Assembly: GCA_964609085.1 (NCBI GenBank)
Contig: CAZSRZ010000128.1
Coordinates: forward strand, 1-14,325
Direction: 5' to 3'
Origin: JANPLG01 sp964609085
GTDB lineage: Bacteria; Armatimonadota; SYMT01
Length of the DNA: 14,325 bases
Each line of letters opens with the position of its first letter. Within the stretch, counting starts at the first letter, position 1. The position numbers and the translations under genes were made by a program. This document shows positions 1 through 7,303 of the stretch, one piece after another. Below the pieces are notes generated by a model that saw only the letters and a program-made list of their open reading frames with translations, made no database searches and was not told the DNA's origin.

Positions 1-300
1 GACGAGTCCTCGCTCAGCACCTCGGAGATCATGGCGGGAAGCTTCCAGGAGCTGAAGCGTGCCATCGTCGTCGGCGAGCCCACGGGGGGGATGGTGCTGC
101 CCTCGCAGTTCGAGCCGCTGCCCGGCGGTGGACGGCTGCAGTACGTCGTTGCCGACTTTCGCACCCCGGCCGGGGTGCTTCTGGAGGGCAGGGGGGTAAA
201 GCCCGACCTTCCCGTATCCGTCACTCGCAGGCGACTGTTGGATGAAGGGGATCCGGTGCTCAAGGCAGCCCTTGCCGCCCTGGCCACGAAGGCCCCCTGA
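1..300 (+). CDS. S41 family peptidase, C-terminal fragment
   Basis: This is the last 99 residues of a gene that begins before the window. Near its start the fragment reads SLSTSEIMAGSFQE and then VVGEPTGG. This matches the catalytic segment of S41 (C-terminal-processing/tricorn-like) peptidases, whose nucleophile lies in an SxSxSE motif; by alignment the nucleophile is Ser6 of the fragment. In CtpA/Prc-type enzymes the general-base Lys sits in GEPTFGKG. Here that position reads GEPTGGMV, so the Lys is replaced. GEPTGG without Lys is known from another S41 branch that is not a classic tail-specific protease. The rest is the end of the beta-rich catalytic core (LQYVVADFRTPAGVLLEGRGVKPD is characteristic). 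The next gene follows after 25 nt on the same strand, which suggests an operon. Family call is confident; substrate unknown. Confidence 0.85.
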   Translation, partial: DESSLSTSEIMAGSFQELKRAIVVGEPTGGMVLPSQFEPLPGGGRLQYVVADFRTPAGVLLEGRGVKPDLPVSVTRRRLLDEGDPVLKAALAALATKAP

Positions 301-325
301 ACTCGTCAAAAGGAATCTCCCCAGG

Positions 326-1093
326 ATGCGAACTCGTCTTCCGTTGATGCTCACTCTCCTCGCCGGTGCGGTAGTCGTCGCGGCGTTCAGTCCCGCACAA
401 GCCGCCCCCAAGAAGCCGCTGCCTACTGCCCAGCAACTCCTGGACCGTTTTGTGGCGGTGACCGGAGGCAAGAAGGTTTACGCCTCCATCAAGACGATGA
501 CCCTGAAGGGCACTGTGAACATGACGGCACAGGGGATCACCGGCACGTTCCTCATCCATACGGCCAGCCCGGACAAGATGTACAGCGAGCAGGCAATCCC
601 GGGAGTCGGGACGACCAAGCAGGGTTTCGACGGCAAGGTCGGCTGGTCCATGGATCCCATCAACGGCGTCCGTGTGCTGGAGGGCGAGGAACTCGAGTCG
701 ATGAAGCGGAGCACAGCGTCCACGGTGCCGTCCGATTGGAAGCGGTTCTTCAAGCGAATCGAAACGGTCGGGATCAAGAAGTTGGATGGCGGTGACGCCT
801 ACCAGGTCCGCATGACGCCGAAGGTCGGCCAGCCGGACATCGCCTACTACAACGTCAAGACGGGCATCCTTGTTCGCAGCGACATGGTCGTGGACAGCCC
901 TCAGGGCAAGATGACTGTCCAGTCACTGATGTCGGACTACCGATCAGTCGGAGGGATGAAGGTCCCTTTCATGGTGCGGCAGAAGATCGTCGGACTGGCC
1001 GAAATCGACATGATGGTCAAGGAAGCTGTGCCGAACCCGACGATTGATGAGGCGATTTTCGCCAGGCCGAAAGCGCCCGCAGCCGGTAATTGA
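326..1093 (+). CDS. exported LolA-like (outer-membrane lipoprotein-sorting-like) protein
   Basis: The product is 255 residues with a clear Sec signal peptide: basic start MRTR, hydrophobic core about residues 6-20, probable cleavage after AQA at about residue 26. The mature part opens with PTAQQLLDRFVAVTGGKKVYASIKT, typical of LolA-like beta-barrel half-shell proteins of the type 'lipoprotein-sorting protein'. It continues with QGFDGKVGW at about residues 99-107 and a VPFMVRQKIVG strand near residue 213. Such domains bind hydrophobic ligands in the periplasm, but this branch has no proven function. ATG 326 was chosen because the signal peptide begins there and a purine-rich AAAAGGAA lies about 11 nt upstream; the frame is open back to 242, but that extension lacks an RBS and would bury the signal peptide. 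It sits between an S41 peptidase (25 nt) and a nucleoside hydrolase (6 nt), so it is probably co-transcribed with both. Confidence 0.75.
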   Translation: MRTRLPLMLTLLAGAVVVAAFSPAQAAPKKPLPTAQQLLDRFVAVTGGKKVYASIKTMTLKGTVNMTAQGITGTFLIHTASPDKMYSEQAIPGVGTTKQGFDGKVGWSMDPINGVRVLEGEELESMKRSTASTVPSDWKRFFKRIETVGIKKLDGGDAYQVRMTPKVGQPDIAYYNVKTGILVRSDMVVDSPQGKMTVQSLMSDYRSVGGMKVPFMVRQKIVGLAEIDMMVKEAVPNPTIDEAIFARPKAPAAGN

Positions 1094-1099
1094 CGCCCG

Positions 1100-2053
1100 T
1101 TGGCACCCCACCGCGCTCCCGTCGTCATCGACACCGACCCCGGCGTCGATGACGCGTTGGCGTTGTTGTTGGCGGCCCGGTGCCCGGAAATCGAGGTGCT
1201 GGCCGTCCAGACCGTCGGCGGCAATCTGGGCCTGCAGCAGGTGACGGAGAACGCCCGTCGCATTCTGCGATTCGCCTGGGAAACGCCGCCGCCCCTCATG
1301 CGCGGGAGGGAGACGGGAGGCGCCACCGCCGCAGAGGTCCACGGTCAGGACGGCCTGAGCGGTCTGACGACATTGCTGCGCGAGGATGGATCGCCCGCCT
1401 ATCCGTGCGGTCCCGACCCCGCTGCGGCCGACCCGATCGCGGCGCTACCCCAACTGGCGCGATCGAGACCAGGGCAGGTGACGGTCGTTGCGCTCGGTCC
1501 CATGACCAACCTGGCGCACTCCATCCGGCTCGACCCTGAAGGAATGCGGTGTCTCCGGCGAGTGGTGGTGATGGGCGGCGCATTTCGGGTCCCGGGCAAC
1601 TACAGCGCCACCGGTGAGTTCAATGTCGCCGCCGACCCGGAAGCCGCCGTCATGGTCTGTGATTCTGGAATCCCGCTCCTCTGGGTTCCGCTGGACGTCT
1701 CCGAGAAGTGCCTGCTCACGCCGATCGAGATGGGATCGCTGCCGGGTCCAACAGGCGAGTTCGTCCGCAGAGTGACCGAGGACGTGGTCCGCTTCCACGA
1801 GGGGACGCAGGGCGAGGCGGCCTGCTGTCTCCACGATCCGCTCGCCCTGGCCGTGGCTGTCCGTGCGGATTTGGTGCAGACGCGGTCGCTGCGTGTCGAT
1901 GTGGAGACCGCCGGCCGACACACCCGCGGTCAGACGGTAGCCGACTTTCGGCCGCACAGTTTCACCCCCCGCCCGCCCCCGAATGCGGAGGTGGCGCTCA
2001 CCGTCGATGCCGCCGGGTTTCTGGCATTCTTCCTGGACCGGCTGCGGATGTGA
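1100..2053 (+). CDS. nucleoside hydrolase (inosine-uridine-preferring family)
   Basis: The 317-residue protein has the family's calcium-binding signature DTDPGVDDA at residues 11-19. It also has HGQDGLSG (81-88), ALGPMTNLA (131-139), VMGG (157-160), EFN (173-175) and HDPLA (245-249). In characterised enzymes the last two hold the ribose-binding Glu/Asn and the catalytic His plus metal-binding Asp. The C-terminal VETAGRHTRGQTVAD is also typical. Family members cleave the N-glycosidic bond of ribonucleosides to base plus ribose, in purine/pyrimidine salvage; the preferred base cannot be read here. The start must be TTG at 1100: the in-frame stop of the preceding gene is at 1091-1093 and no ATG or GTG occurs before the DTDPG motif. 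No Shine-Dalgarno is visible, so translation probably depends on ribosomes terminating 6 nt upstream. No signal peptide; cytoplasmic. Confidence 0.93.
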   Translation: MAPHRAPVVIDTDPGVDDALALLLAARCPEIEVLAVQTVGGNLGLQQVTENARRILRFAWETPPPLMRGRETGGATAAEVHGQDGLSGLTTLLREDGSPAYPCGPDPAAADPIAALPQLARSRPGQVTVVALGPMTNLAHSIRLDPEGMRCLRRVVVMGGAFRVPGNYSATGEFNVAADPEAAVMVCDSGIPLLWVPLDVSEKCLLTPIEMGSLPGPTGEFVRRVTEDVVRFHEGTQGEAACCLHDPLALAVAVRADLVQTRSLRVDVETAGRHTRGQTVADFRPHSFTPRPPPNAEVALTVDAAGFLAFFLDRLRM

Positions 2054-2057
2054 TTCT

Positions 2058-2930
2058 TCAGGGCTCCACGGGCAGTTCGAGTCGTTCGTTCCACTCGTTC
2101 CATGAACCGTCGTAGTTGGACAGCGCCCGGTGGCCGAGGCGGCTCAGAGCGAAGAGTACACTGGTGGCGGCGACGCCGCCGTTGCAGTAGGCGACCACGG
2201 GGCGGCCGGGGTCGTCGAGCGAGATGCCGGCGCGGAGGATGGCTTCACGGATCGCCGCTACCGGCAAGAACGTGCCGTCCGGGGCGATGAGCGCTTCACG
2301 AGGCAGGTGGAGCGCGCCGGGGATGTGCCCGCCCCGAACCCCGCGTCGGATCCTGCCTGTGTACTGGCCGTCGTCCCGCGCGTCCACCAGCACGACGCCC
2401 GCATCTCCGAGACCGGCGGCGATCTGCTCGGCGGTGCTTCGCCAGGCGTGCTGAATGCGCGGGGTGAAACGGCCGGCGGGGGGAACCGCGGTAGCGGTGG
2501 TCACTGGGCGTCCCTCTTCAGACCACTTTCTCCAGCCGCCATCCAGCACGGCTACCGCGTCATGCCCCGCGTAACGGAGGACCCACCAGAGCCGGGTCGC
2601 AAACTGCATCGCCGGATGATCGTCGTAGGCGACGACAAGCGTCTCGTCGCCGATTCCCGCCGTCCCGAACACCCGGGCCAGCTTCTCCGGCGGGGCCACC
2701 TGCGCGGGGATCGGGTCCTGCTCGTCCACGATGTCTGCCGTCCAGTCCAGATAGACGGCTCCGGGGATGTGGCCCGCCGCGAAGAGATCCGGCCGGCCGA
2801 GGTACCGTGCCGTTTGCTCCCCGTCTGGCGACGTGGCCGCGTCCACCGTGCCGCGCATGTCGACGATCCGGATCGCCGGGTCGTCCAGGTGCCGCTGGAG
2901 CCAATCCGTGGTCACCAGGCAGTCGGTCAT
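2058..2930 (-). CDS. two-domain rhodanese-type sulfurtransferase (thiosulfate or 3-mercaptopyruvate sulfurtransferase)
   Basis: The 290-residue protein has two rhodanese domains. The N-terminal one (about 1-140) has GHIPGAVYLDW (53-63) and VLDGGWRKW (128-136); at the position of the active-site Cys it reads AYDDHP, so it is catalytically silent, as usual. The C-terminal one (about 165-290) carries GGHIPGALHLP, the active-site loop CNGGVAA with Cys249, and YDGSWNEW (273-280). Such enzymes move sulfane sulfur from thiosulfate or mercaptopyruvate to cyanide or thiols. The loop matches neither the thiosulfate type (CRKGVTA) nor the mercaptopyruvate type (CGSGVTA), so the donor is left open. ATG 2930 follows AGGAG with 5-nt spacing; an upstream extension in frame has no RBS. 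It is convergent with the nucleoside hydrolase (4 nt apart) and divergent from the helicase (80 nt). Cytoplasmic. Confidence 0.92.
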   Translation of the reverse strand: MTDCLVTTDWLQRHLDDPAIRIVDMRGTVDAATSPDGEQTARYLGRPDLFAAGHIPGAVYLDWTADIVDEQDPIPAQVAPPEKLARVFGTAGIGDETLVVAYDDHPAMQFATRLWWVLRYAGHDAVAVLDGGWRKWSEEGRPVTTATAVPPAGRFTPRIQHAWRSTAEQIAAGLGDAGVVLVDARDDGQYTGRIRRGVRGGHIPGALHLPREALIAPDGTFLPVAAIREAILRAGISLDDPGRPVVAYCNGGVAATSVLFALSRLGHRALSNYDGSWNEWNERLELPVEP

Positions 2931-2935
2931 CTCAA

Positions 2936-2940
2936 CTCCT
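2936..2940 (-). promoter_or_regulatory. Shine-Dalgarno of the sulfurtransferase
   Basis: On the minus strand AGGAG is followed by TTGAG and the ATG at 2930. This 5-nt spacing fixes the start against a longer open frame reaching 3035, which would overlap the divergent helicase. Confidence 0.75.
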
Positions 2941-3010
2941 TCGGTCAGTCTCGATCTCTCGGTGGGTAACCTGCTGTGTACGCCGCCTGACGGTCTAGAA
3001 TAGGAAGACC

Positions 3011-5035
3011 ATGCCCCCCACCGCCGCCTCAGCATCTACTCCACCGCTTGAGGAGCTCTTCCCTTTCCCGTTAGATGAGTTCCAGACCCAGGCCATCGCT
3101 GCGTTGGCCGGTGGTCACAGCGTGCTGGTGAGCGCCCCGACTGGCTCGGGGAAGACGGTGGTGGCGGAGTACGCGGTGCACATGGCCCTGGCGCGTCGGC
3201 AGCGGGTCTTCTACACCACACCGCTGAAAGCCCTTTCCAATCAGAAGTACCGCGACCTCGGCGGGATCCTGGGAGTCCACCGCGTCGGCCTGCTGACCGG
3301 AGATGTCACGATCAACCGGGACGCGGAGATCGTGGTGATGACCACCGAGGTGTTCCGGAACATGCTCTACGGCACCTCTCTCGGGGCCGTCGAGACGAAC
3401 CTGCGCGACGTCGGCTTCGTCATCCTGGACGAAGTGCACTACATGAACGACGCACAGCGGGGAACCGTCTGGGAAGAGTCGATCATCTATTGCCCCCCGG
3501 CCGTGCAGATCGTGGCCCTTTCCGCCACGGTGGCCAACGCACCTGATCTGGCTGCGTGGATGAACCACGTCCACGGCAACACCACGTTGGTGAGCAGCGA
3601 TCATCGGCCGGTCCCGCTGCGCTTTCACTACTTCACCGGCTCCCGCCTGAGCCCGCTCATGCGGAAACCCGGGCCTATGGACCACCGGGCCCGGCTCCCG
3701 GCCCCGACGGCTCGGCGCCCGCGCCGCTGGGAAGCCCTGACCGAGCCCGACGAGCTGGTTCAGCGGCTCTTCGACGACGGAATGCTGCCGTGCATCTACT
3801 TCGTCTTCAGCCGGAAGGGCTGCGATGAGGCGATGATGGGGTGCGTCAACCTGGACCTCTGCACGCCGGACGAGCGTCAGGCGATCGCCGCGATCGTGGA
3901 TGCGTACCATGCCGATTTCCCCTCCACGCAGGGCCACCCGCACATGCCCTACATCCTGCGGGGGATTGCCGCGCACCATGCCGGGCTGCTGCCGGCGTGG
4001 AAGGTGCTGGTGGAGCGACTCTTTCAGCGGGGCCTGATCAAGGCAGTCTTCGCCACGGAGACGCTGGCCGCGGGGATCAACATGCCCGCCCGAACCACCG
4101 TGCTCTCCAGCATCACCAAGCGGAGCGATCGCGGCCACCGCAGCCTGACTGCCAGCGAATTCCTGCAGATGTCCGGACGGGCCGGGCGTCGGGGGATGGA
4201 CGACGTCGGGCATGTGGTGGTCGTGCCGGCGCCGCATCAGACCCGCGACGAGGCGCAACGACTCGCCGCCGCGCCGCCCGACCCGCTGGGCAGCCACTTC
4301 ACACCCACCTACGGGATGGTGCTGAACCTCTTGCAGCGGCACACGCTGGAAGAGTGCGAGTTCCTGGTGTCGCGCAGCTTCGGGGAGTTCATCGAGGAGC
4401 GCCGCCGCGCCAAGCGCCCCCGTCGTCGCGACGGCCGCCCCCGGGAAGATCGGATCATCGTCACCACGCAATGGCAGCGATTCCTGCGCCTCCGAGACGT
4501 GTTGGAGCACTACCGATATCTAGAGGCCGATCACCCGACCCAGCCGGGTATTACGGCCGCGTCATTCCGCGCCGAAAACGAGGTGCTGGTCGCCGAGACG
4601 GTGTTCGACGGCGTGCTGGATGAGCTGGAGCCGGATGAAATGGCGGCGATTGCCACGGCGCTTGTCGCCGAAGAACTGCGGAGAAGTGCCGTCGTCAAGG
4701 TCCGCCCGGGCACGCGAGCATTGCGGGCCCTGCAGCATCTCAGCCGACTGGTGCGGGACCTGCGGCTCTGCGAGCGCCAGCACCGCGTGGAACTGGACAC
4801 GCGCCTGCACTCCGACTGCAGTGGACTGTCGCAACTCTGGGCTCGCGGCACGGAGTTCGAAACACTGATGGGGTTTACGAATCTGGATGAAGGGGACGTA
4901 GTGCGGATCCTGCGGCGGACGGTCGACTTGCTGGAGCAGGTCGTGCATGCACCGATGATCGCTCCGGAGCTGAGTAACGTTGCCCGCGCGGCGGTGCGGG
5001 CGATGGATCGCGAGCCTGTCCGTGAAGAACCGTGA
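3011..5035 (+). CDS. Ski2/Mtr4-like DEVH-box RNA helicase
   Basis: The 674-residue superfamily II helicase has Walker A APTGSGKT (42-49), the TTPLKALSNQKYRDL motif Ia region (69-83), TGD (96-98), TTEVFRNML (111-119), DEVH Walker B (140-143), SAT (171-173), the RecA2 segment FATETLAAGINMPAR (347-361) and motif VI QMSGRAGRRG (386-395). The C-terminal third (about 500-665) resembles the helical DSHCT domain, with W..GTEF..LMGFTNLDEGDVVR and LRRTVDLLEQV. Eukaryotic Mtr4/Ski2 feed RNA to the exosome; bacterial relatives (HelY-like) are less understood and are thought to act on RNA. A basic stretch (464-480, RRRAKRPRRRDGRPRED) between the core and the C-terminal part is probably a nucleic-acid-binding linker. 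It is shorter than mycobacterial HelY (about 900 residues) and lacks a recognisable arch insertion. AGGAAG (3002-3007) precedes ATG 3011. Role inferred from family only. Confidence 0.92.
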   Translation: MPPTAASASTPPLEELFPFPLDEFQTQAIAALAGGHSVLVSAPTGSGKTVVAEYAVHMALARRQRVFYTTPLKALSNQKYRDLGGILGVHRVGLLTGDVTINRDAEIVVMTTEVFRNMLYGTSLGAVETNLRDVGFVILDEVHYMNDAQRGTVWEESIIYCPPAVQIVALSATVANAPDLAAWMNHVHGNTTLVSSDHRPVPLRFHYFTGSRLSPLMRKPGPMDHRARLPAPTARRPRRWEALTEPDELVQRLFDDGMLPCIYFVFSRKGCDEAMMGCVNLDLCTPDERQAIAAIVDAYHADFPSTQGHPHMPYILRGIAAHHAGLLPAWKVLVERLFQRGLIKAVFATETLAAGINMPARTTVLSSITKRSDRGHRSLTASEFLQMSGRAGRRGMDDVGHVVVVPAPHQTRDEAQRLAAAPPDPLGSHFTPTYGMVLNLLQRHTLEECEFLVSRSFGEFIEERRRAKRPRRRDGRPREDRIIVTTQWQRFLRLRDVLEHYRYLEADHPTQPGITAASFRAENEVLVAETVFDGVLDELEPDEMAAIATALVAEELRRSAVVKVRPGTRALRALQHLSRLVRDLRLCERQHRVELDTRLHSDCSGLSQLWARGTEFETLMGFTNLDEGDVVRILRRTVDLLEQVVHAPMIAPELSNVARAAVRAMDREPVREEP

Positions 5036-5066
5036 GACAACATCCGGTCGAATTGCGTCTCTAGGT

Positions 5067-5085
5067 TGGGGCATGCTTCGCCCCA
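5067..5085 (+). terminator. GC-rich hairpin between helicase and LTxxQ gene
   Basis: TGGGGC (5067-5072) pairs with GCCCCA (5080-5085) around a 7-nt loop, 31 nt after the helicase stop and 10 nt before the next ATG. There is no T-tract, so intrinsic termination is doubtful. It may instead influence initiation of the downstream gene, which lacks a clear Shine-Dalgarno. Confidence 0.3.
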
Positions 5086-5095
5086 CCAAGCACCC

Positions 5096-5536
5096 ATGCG
5101 ACTGCCTCACCTCCTGTCCCTGGCGTTAGTTACTCTGCTTGCGAGTCGGGGGCTTGCCGCCCCCGCCACCCGGGCAACGCCGGCCCCGAAATCGCCGAGT
5201 CGCCCCGGAGTCAACCTGCGCAAGCAGTTCCCCGACGCCCGCATCCGGCTTACGGCCGCGCAGCGGAGCCGCCTGGACATCATCCGCAAGGAGACCTGGA
5301 CGAAGGTCCTGGCGCTGCGCGACCGCCCCGGTACCCCGGCGCAGAAGAAGCCGAAGGTCGAGGCGATCATGAAGGCGATGCGAGAGAGGGTGAACGCCGT
5401 GCTCACCCCCGAGCAGCGCAAGCAACTCGAAGCTCAGCGCCGAACCGAGCGGGAACGCCAGTTGGCCGTCGCTTCCGGATCGGGCCGGAAGAGTGCAGGC
5501 ACGGTTCCACCACCACCCCCCTCGAAGAAACGCTGA
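5096..5536 (+). CDS. small exported LTxxQ-motif (Spy/CpxP-like) protein
   Basis: The 146-residue product has a signal peptide (MRLPHLLSLALVTLLASRGLAA, probable cleavage after about residue 21). It is followed by a Pro/Ala linker and a charged helical region with two LTxxQ-type motifs, LTAAQ (52-56) and LTPEQ (103-107). Paired LTxxQ motifs mark the Spy/CpxP family of periplasmic alpha-helical proteins, which act as chaperones or envelope-stress and metal sensors; family-level function only is claimed. The C-terminus is low-complexity and basic (KRTERERQ-like helix, then six consecutive prolines and SKKR). ATG 5096 starts directly at the signal peptide; upstream in-frame TTG 5066 would add ten residues and is less likely. 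No good RBS is seen. It lies 60 nt after the helicase on the same strand, so it may be read from that promoter. Confidence 0.72.
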   Translation: MRLPHLLSLALVTLLASRGLAAPATRATPAPKSPSRPGVNLRKQFPDARIRLTAAQRSRLDIIRKETWTKVLALRDRPGTPAQKKPKVEAIMKAMRERVNAVLTPEQRKQLEAQRRTERERQLAVASGSGRKSAGTVPPPPPSKKR

Positions 5537-5542
5537 GGCCTG

Positions 5543-5575
5543 CCTGGAAACGCTGGCGTCCCACCGGCACCGACG
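5543..5575 (+). repeat. dispersed repeat core, degenerate copy
   Basis: The 33-nt segment starting CCTGGAAACGCTGGCGTCCC matches the reverse complement of 14150-14182 at 27 of 33 positions by eye. It lies 7 nt after the stop of the LTxxQ gene, in the gap between convergent genes, a usual place for intergenic repeats. Nothing else recognisable is seen in the 108-nt gap except the hairpin at 5626-5646. Confidence 0.5.
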
Positions 5576-5625
5576 CCAACTCGTCCGGGCCATCTGCCGA
5601 TGAACCCGGCCTCCGCACCCTGGCT

Positions 5626-5646
5626 GAGTCCCGGAGTCCGGGATTC
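5626..5646. terminator. hairpin at the end of the GH172 gene, possible bidirectional terminator
   Basis: GAGTCCCGG (5626-5634) pairs with CCGGGATTC (5638-5646), nine pairs including one G-U, around a 3-nt loop. It overlaps the last bases of the minus-strand GH172 stop codon and lies between convergent genes. There is no run of T on either side, so it could slow rather than terminate polymerase or protect 3' ends. Confidence 0.4.
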
Positions 5647-7303
5647 ACCGGCGGGCATCCAGGCCGAGCCAGCGATGGTGCCACCCATCGGTCGCCGTGC
5701 TTTCGGCACAGAGGTGATCGCCTTCCCGCCAGGAGCGGAGCGGGTGACCATTCTCGTCGGTCAGGTACCTCTCGGGCATGATGCCCGACCCGACCAACTC
5801 CTCCAGTGAGTCCGGGAGCCGACCGTAGGCCAGACGGTACGCGTAGGCGGCCCTGCCGATTCCGAGCCGGATGAAGTGGGCTTCGTTGTGATTCCTGGGT
5901 TGTCGCACGGCCTCGGGAGGCAGTGCCAGCGTTCGCAGCAGCTCGACCTCCAGGGCACCGGCACGAACCGTGGAGAAGCCCAACAGATGGCCGCCCTCCG
6001 TGAGCGCCCGCACGCCCAGGCGGATGTCAACCTCCCGCGAGGTGACCTCCCCAAAGTCCACCCCGTCGAGCAGGGATTCTCCATCCAACGTCACACCGAA
6101 TCGCCCGTGGCCGGGAGCCGTCCGCGCCACCAGCCGCAGCGCATACCTCCCCGCTGTCTCCACCGAAAACGGCAGCGTAAGCAGGGCACCCGGGACCTCG
6201 CCCGACCATCCCAATGCTGGCCGCCCGCCGAAGAAACCCGTCGTGCGTATCTCGGGCGCGTCGCCGGTGCCGCCAGCCCCGCGGAAGGCGGCCACCAGGT
6301 GGTGGTGGACCCACGGCACACGGCGCTCCGGCCAGGGGGGCAATTCCCATCGGGCTGCCGGCTCTCCGAGTTGGTACCAGAACGCCACGCTCGAGAAGTA
6401 GTCCGGTCGCTCGACGTACCACCCGTCCTCGGAGCGCGCATGGTTCCCTTTGTGTTCGAGGGTCAGCTTCAGCGACTGCTGGAATCGGACCGGGTCCAGC
6501 ACATGCCACCGATAGCAAACCCCGCTGTCGCCGGCGGACCAGCCCTGCCAGTACGGCTGGCCGAACCAGAGATCCGTTCGTTCGCGAAACCCCCAGGCGT
6601 CGTTGAAATAGTCCTCGGTGCCCGTCCCCTGCAAGCTCGGGACAGTCTCGCCGTCGATGTAGAAAAAGTCATCCCCCTCGCCGAACCAGCCGTCCTGCGC
6701 CATCGTCACGGAGAGCACCGTGCCCACGTAGTGACCGCGACCCCGGATGTCCGCCACCAGATAGTCCCGTCCCATCACCGCCGGGTGTTCCTGACGGTAG
6801 GCCGCGTGGAAGTAGGGCGTCTCGTCCGGCAGGGCGTCCAGGGCTGTCCAGTCGACCTGCCAGTAGAGCCCGGTGGTGCGATCCGGGTTGTCGTTGGAGA
6901 TGACGATTCGGGCCGACTTCGCGAACGGCATGCGCCAGTAGCAGGTGAGGCTCCCGGTGGGAGAGACCTGAACCGGAAAGCTCTGCACCACGGCCGGCTT
7001 ACCGTGCCCGACGGCGAAAAAGTCTCCAAGCGGCACCTCGACGCCGGGCTGTTCGCGCCCATCCCAGAAGATCTTCAGGCTGAGGGCATTGAGTTCGTTC
7101 ACGCCGCCGGCGTGGCTCGTGAGCCAAATGTGATCAATCATCCCGGGCCCTTCCAGTAGGGGAAGTTCCAGGACGTGCCCCGGCGGGAGGGGGGTCATGT
7201 CGAAGTTGCCGTCGTTCCAGTTCGGCTGTTCGTTGCTGGAGATGCGGCGATTGCGCCCCGGCGAGAGGCGCAGCAGGTCGGTGAGGGGTCCGGTTGCGTT
7301 CAT
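5645..7303 (-). CDS. DUF2961 protein (glycoside hydrolase family 172) with C-terminal extension
   Basis: The 552-residue protein starts with a DUF2961 core (about 5-345), recognisable by RRISSNEQPNWNDGN, GPGMIDHIW (52-60), YWRMPFAKSARIVISN, GEGDDFFYIDGE (208-219) and GTGTEDYF (226-233). GH172 enzymes studied so far act on D-fructofuranosides or D-arabinofuranosides using two Glu spaced 21 residues apart (E270/E291 in the Bifidobacterium enzyme). Here Glu209 and Glu230 have the same spacing and context, so it should be active. Residues about 350-460 look like a carbohydrate-binding beta-sandwich (VETAGRYALRLVA, FGVTLDGESLLDGVDF). Residues about 471-552 resemble the C-terminal half of a GspG-like pseudopilin. 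No signal peptide is visible. The only available ATG is inside one arm of a perfect inverted repeat. It is 53 nt after the propeller gene and probably the last gene of that operon. Confidence 0.88.
   Translation of the reverse strand: MNATGPLTDLLRLSPGRNRRISSNEQPNWNDGNFDMTPLPPGHVLELPLLEGPGMIDHIWLTSHAGGVNELNALSLKIFWDGREQPGVEVPLGDFFAVGHGKPAVVQSFPVQVSPTGSLTCYWRMPFAKSARIVISNDNPDRTTGLYWQVDWTALDALPDETPYFHAAYRQEHPAVMGRDYLVADIRGRGHYVGTVLSVTMAQDGWFGEGDDFFYIDGETVPSLQGTGTEDYFNDAWGFRERTDLWFGQPYWQGWSAGDSGVCYRWHVLDPVRFQQSLKLTLEHKGNHARSEDGWYVERPDYFSSVAFWYQLGEPAARWELPPWPERRVPWVHHHLVAAFRGAGGTGDAPEIRTTGFFGGRPALGWSGEVPGALLTLPFSVETAGRYALRLVARTAPGHGRFGVTLDGESLLDGVDFGEVTSREVDIRLGVRALTEGGHLLGFSTVRAGALEVELLRTLALPPEAVRQPRNHNEAHFIRLGIGRAAYAYRLAYGRLPDSLEELVGSGIMPERYLTDENGHPLRSWREGDHLCAESTATDGWHHRWLGLDARR

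Noticed and set aside
2996..3001. TAGAAT as a -10 box for the helicase
   Set aside because: It ends 9 nt before the ATG and overlaps the ribosome-binding region. No -35 box stands 16-18 nt upstream.
3071..4510. 479-codon open frame on the minus strand opposite the helicase
   Set aside because: The + strand shows every helicase motif in order. The antisense translation is His/Gly/Arg-rich with no recognisable domain.
5876..7159. 427-codon open frame on the + strand opposite the GH172 gene
   Set aside because: DUF2961 motifs with both catalytic Glu lie on the minus strand; the + strand frame has no family features.
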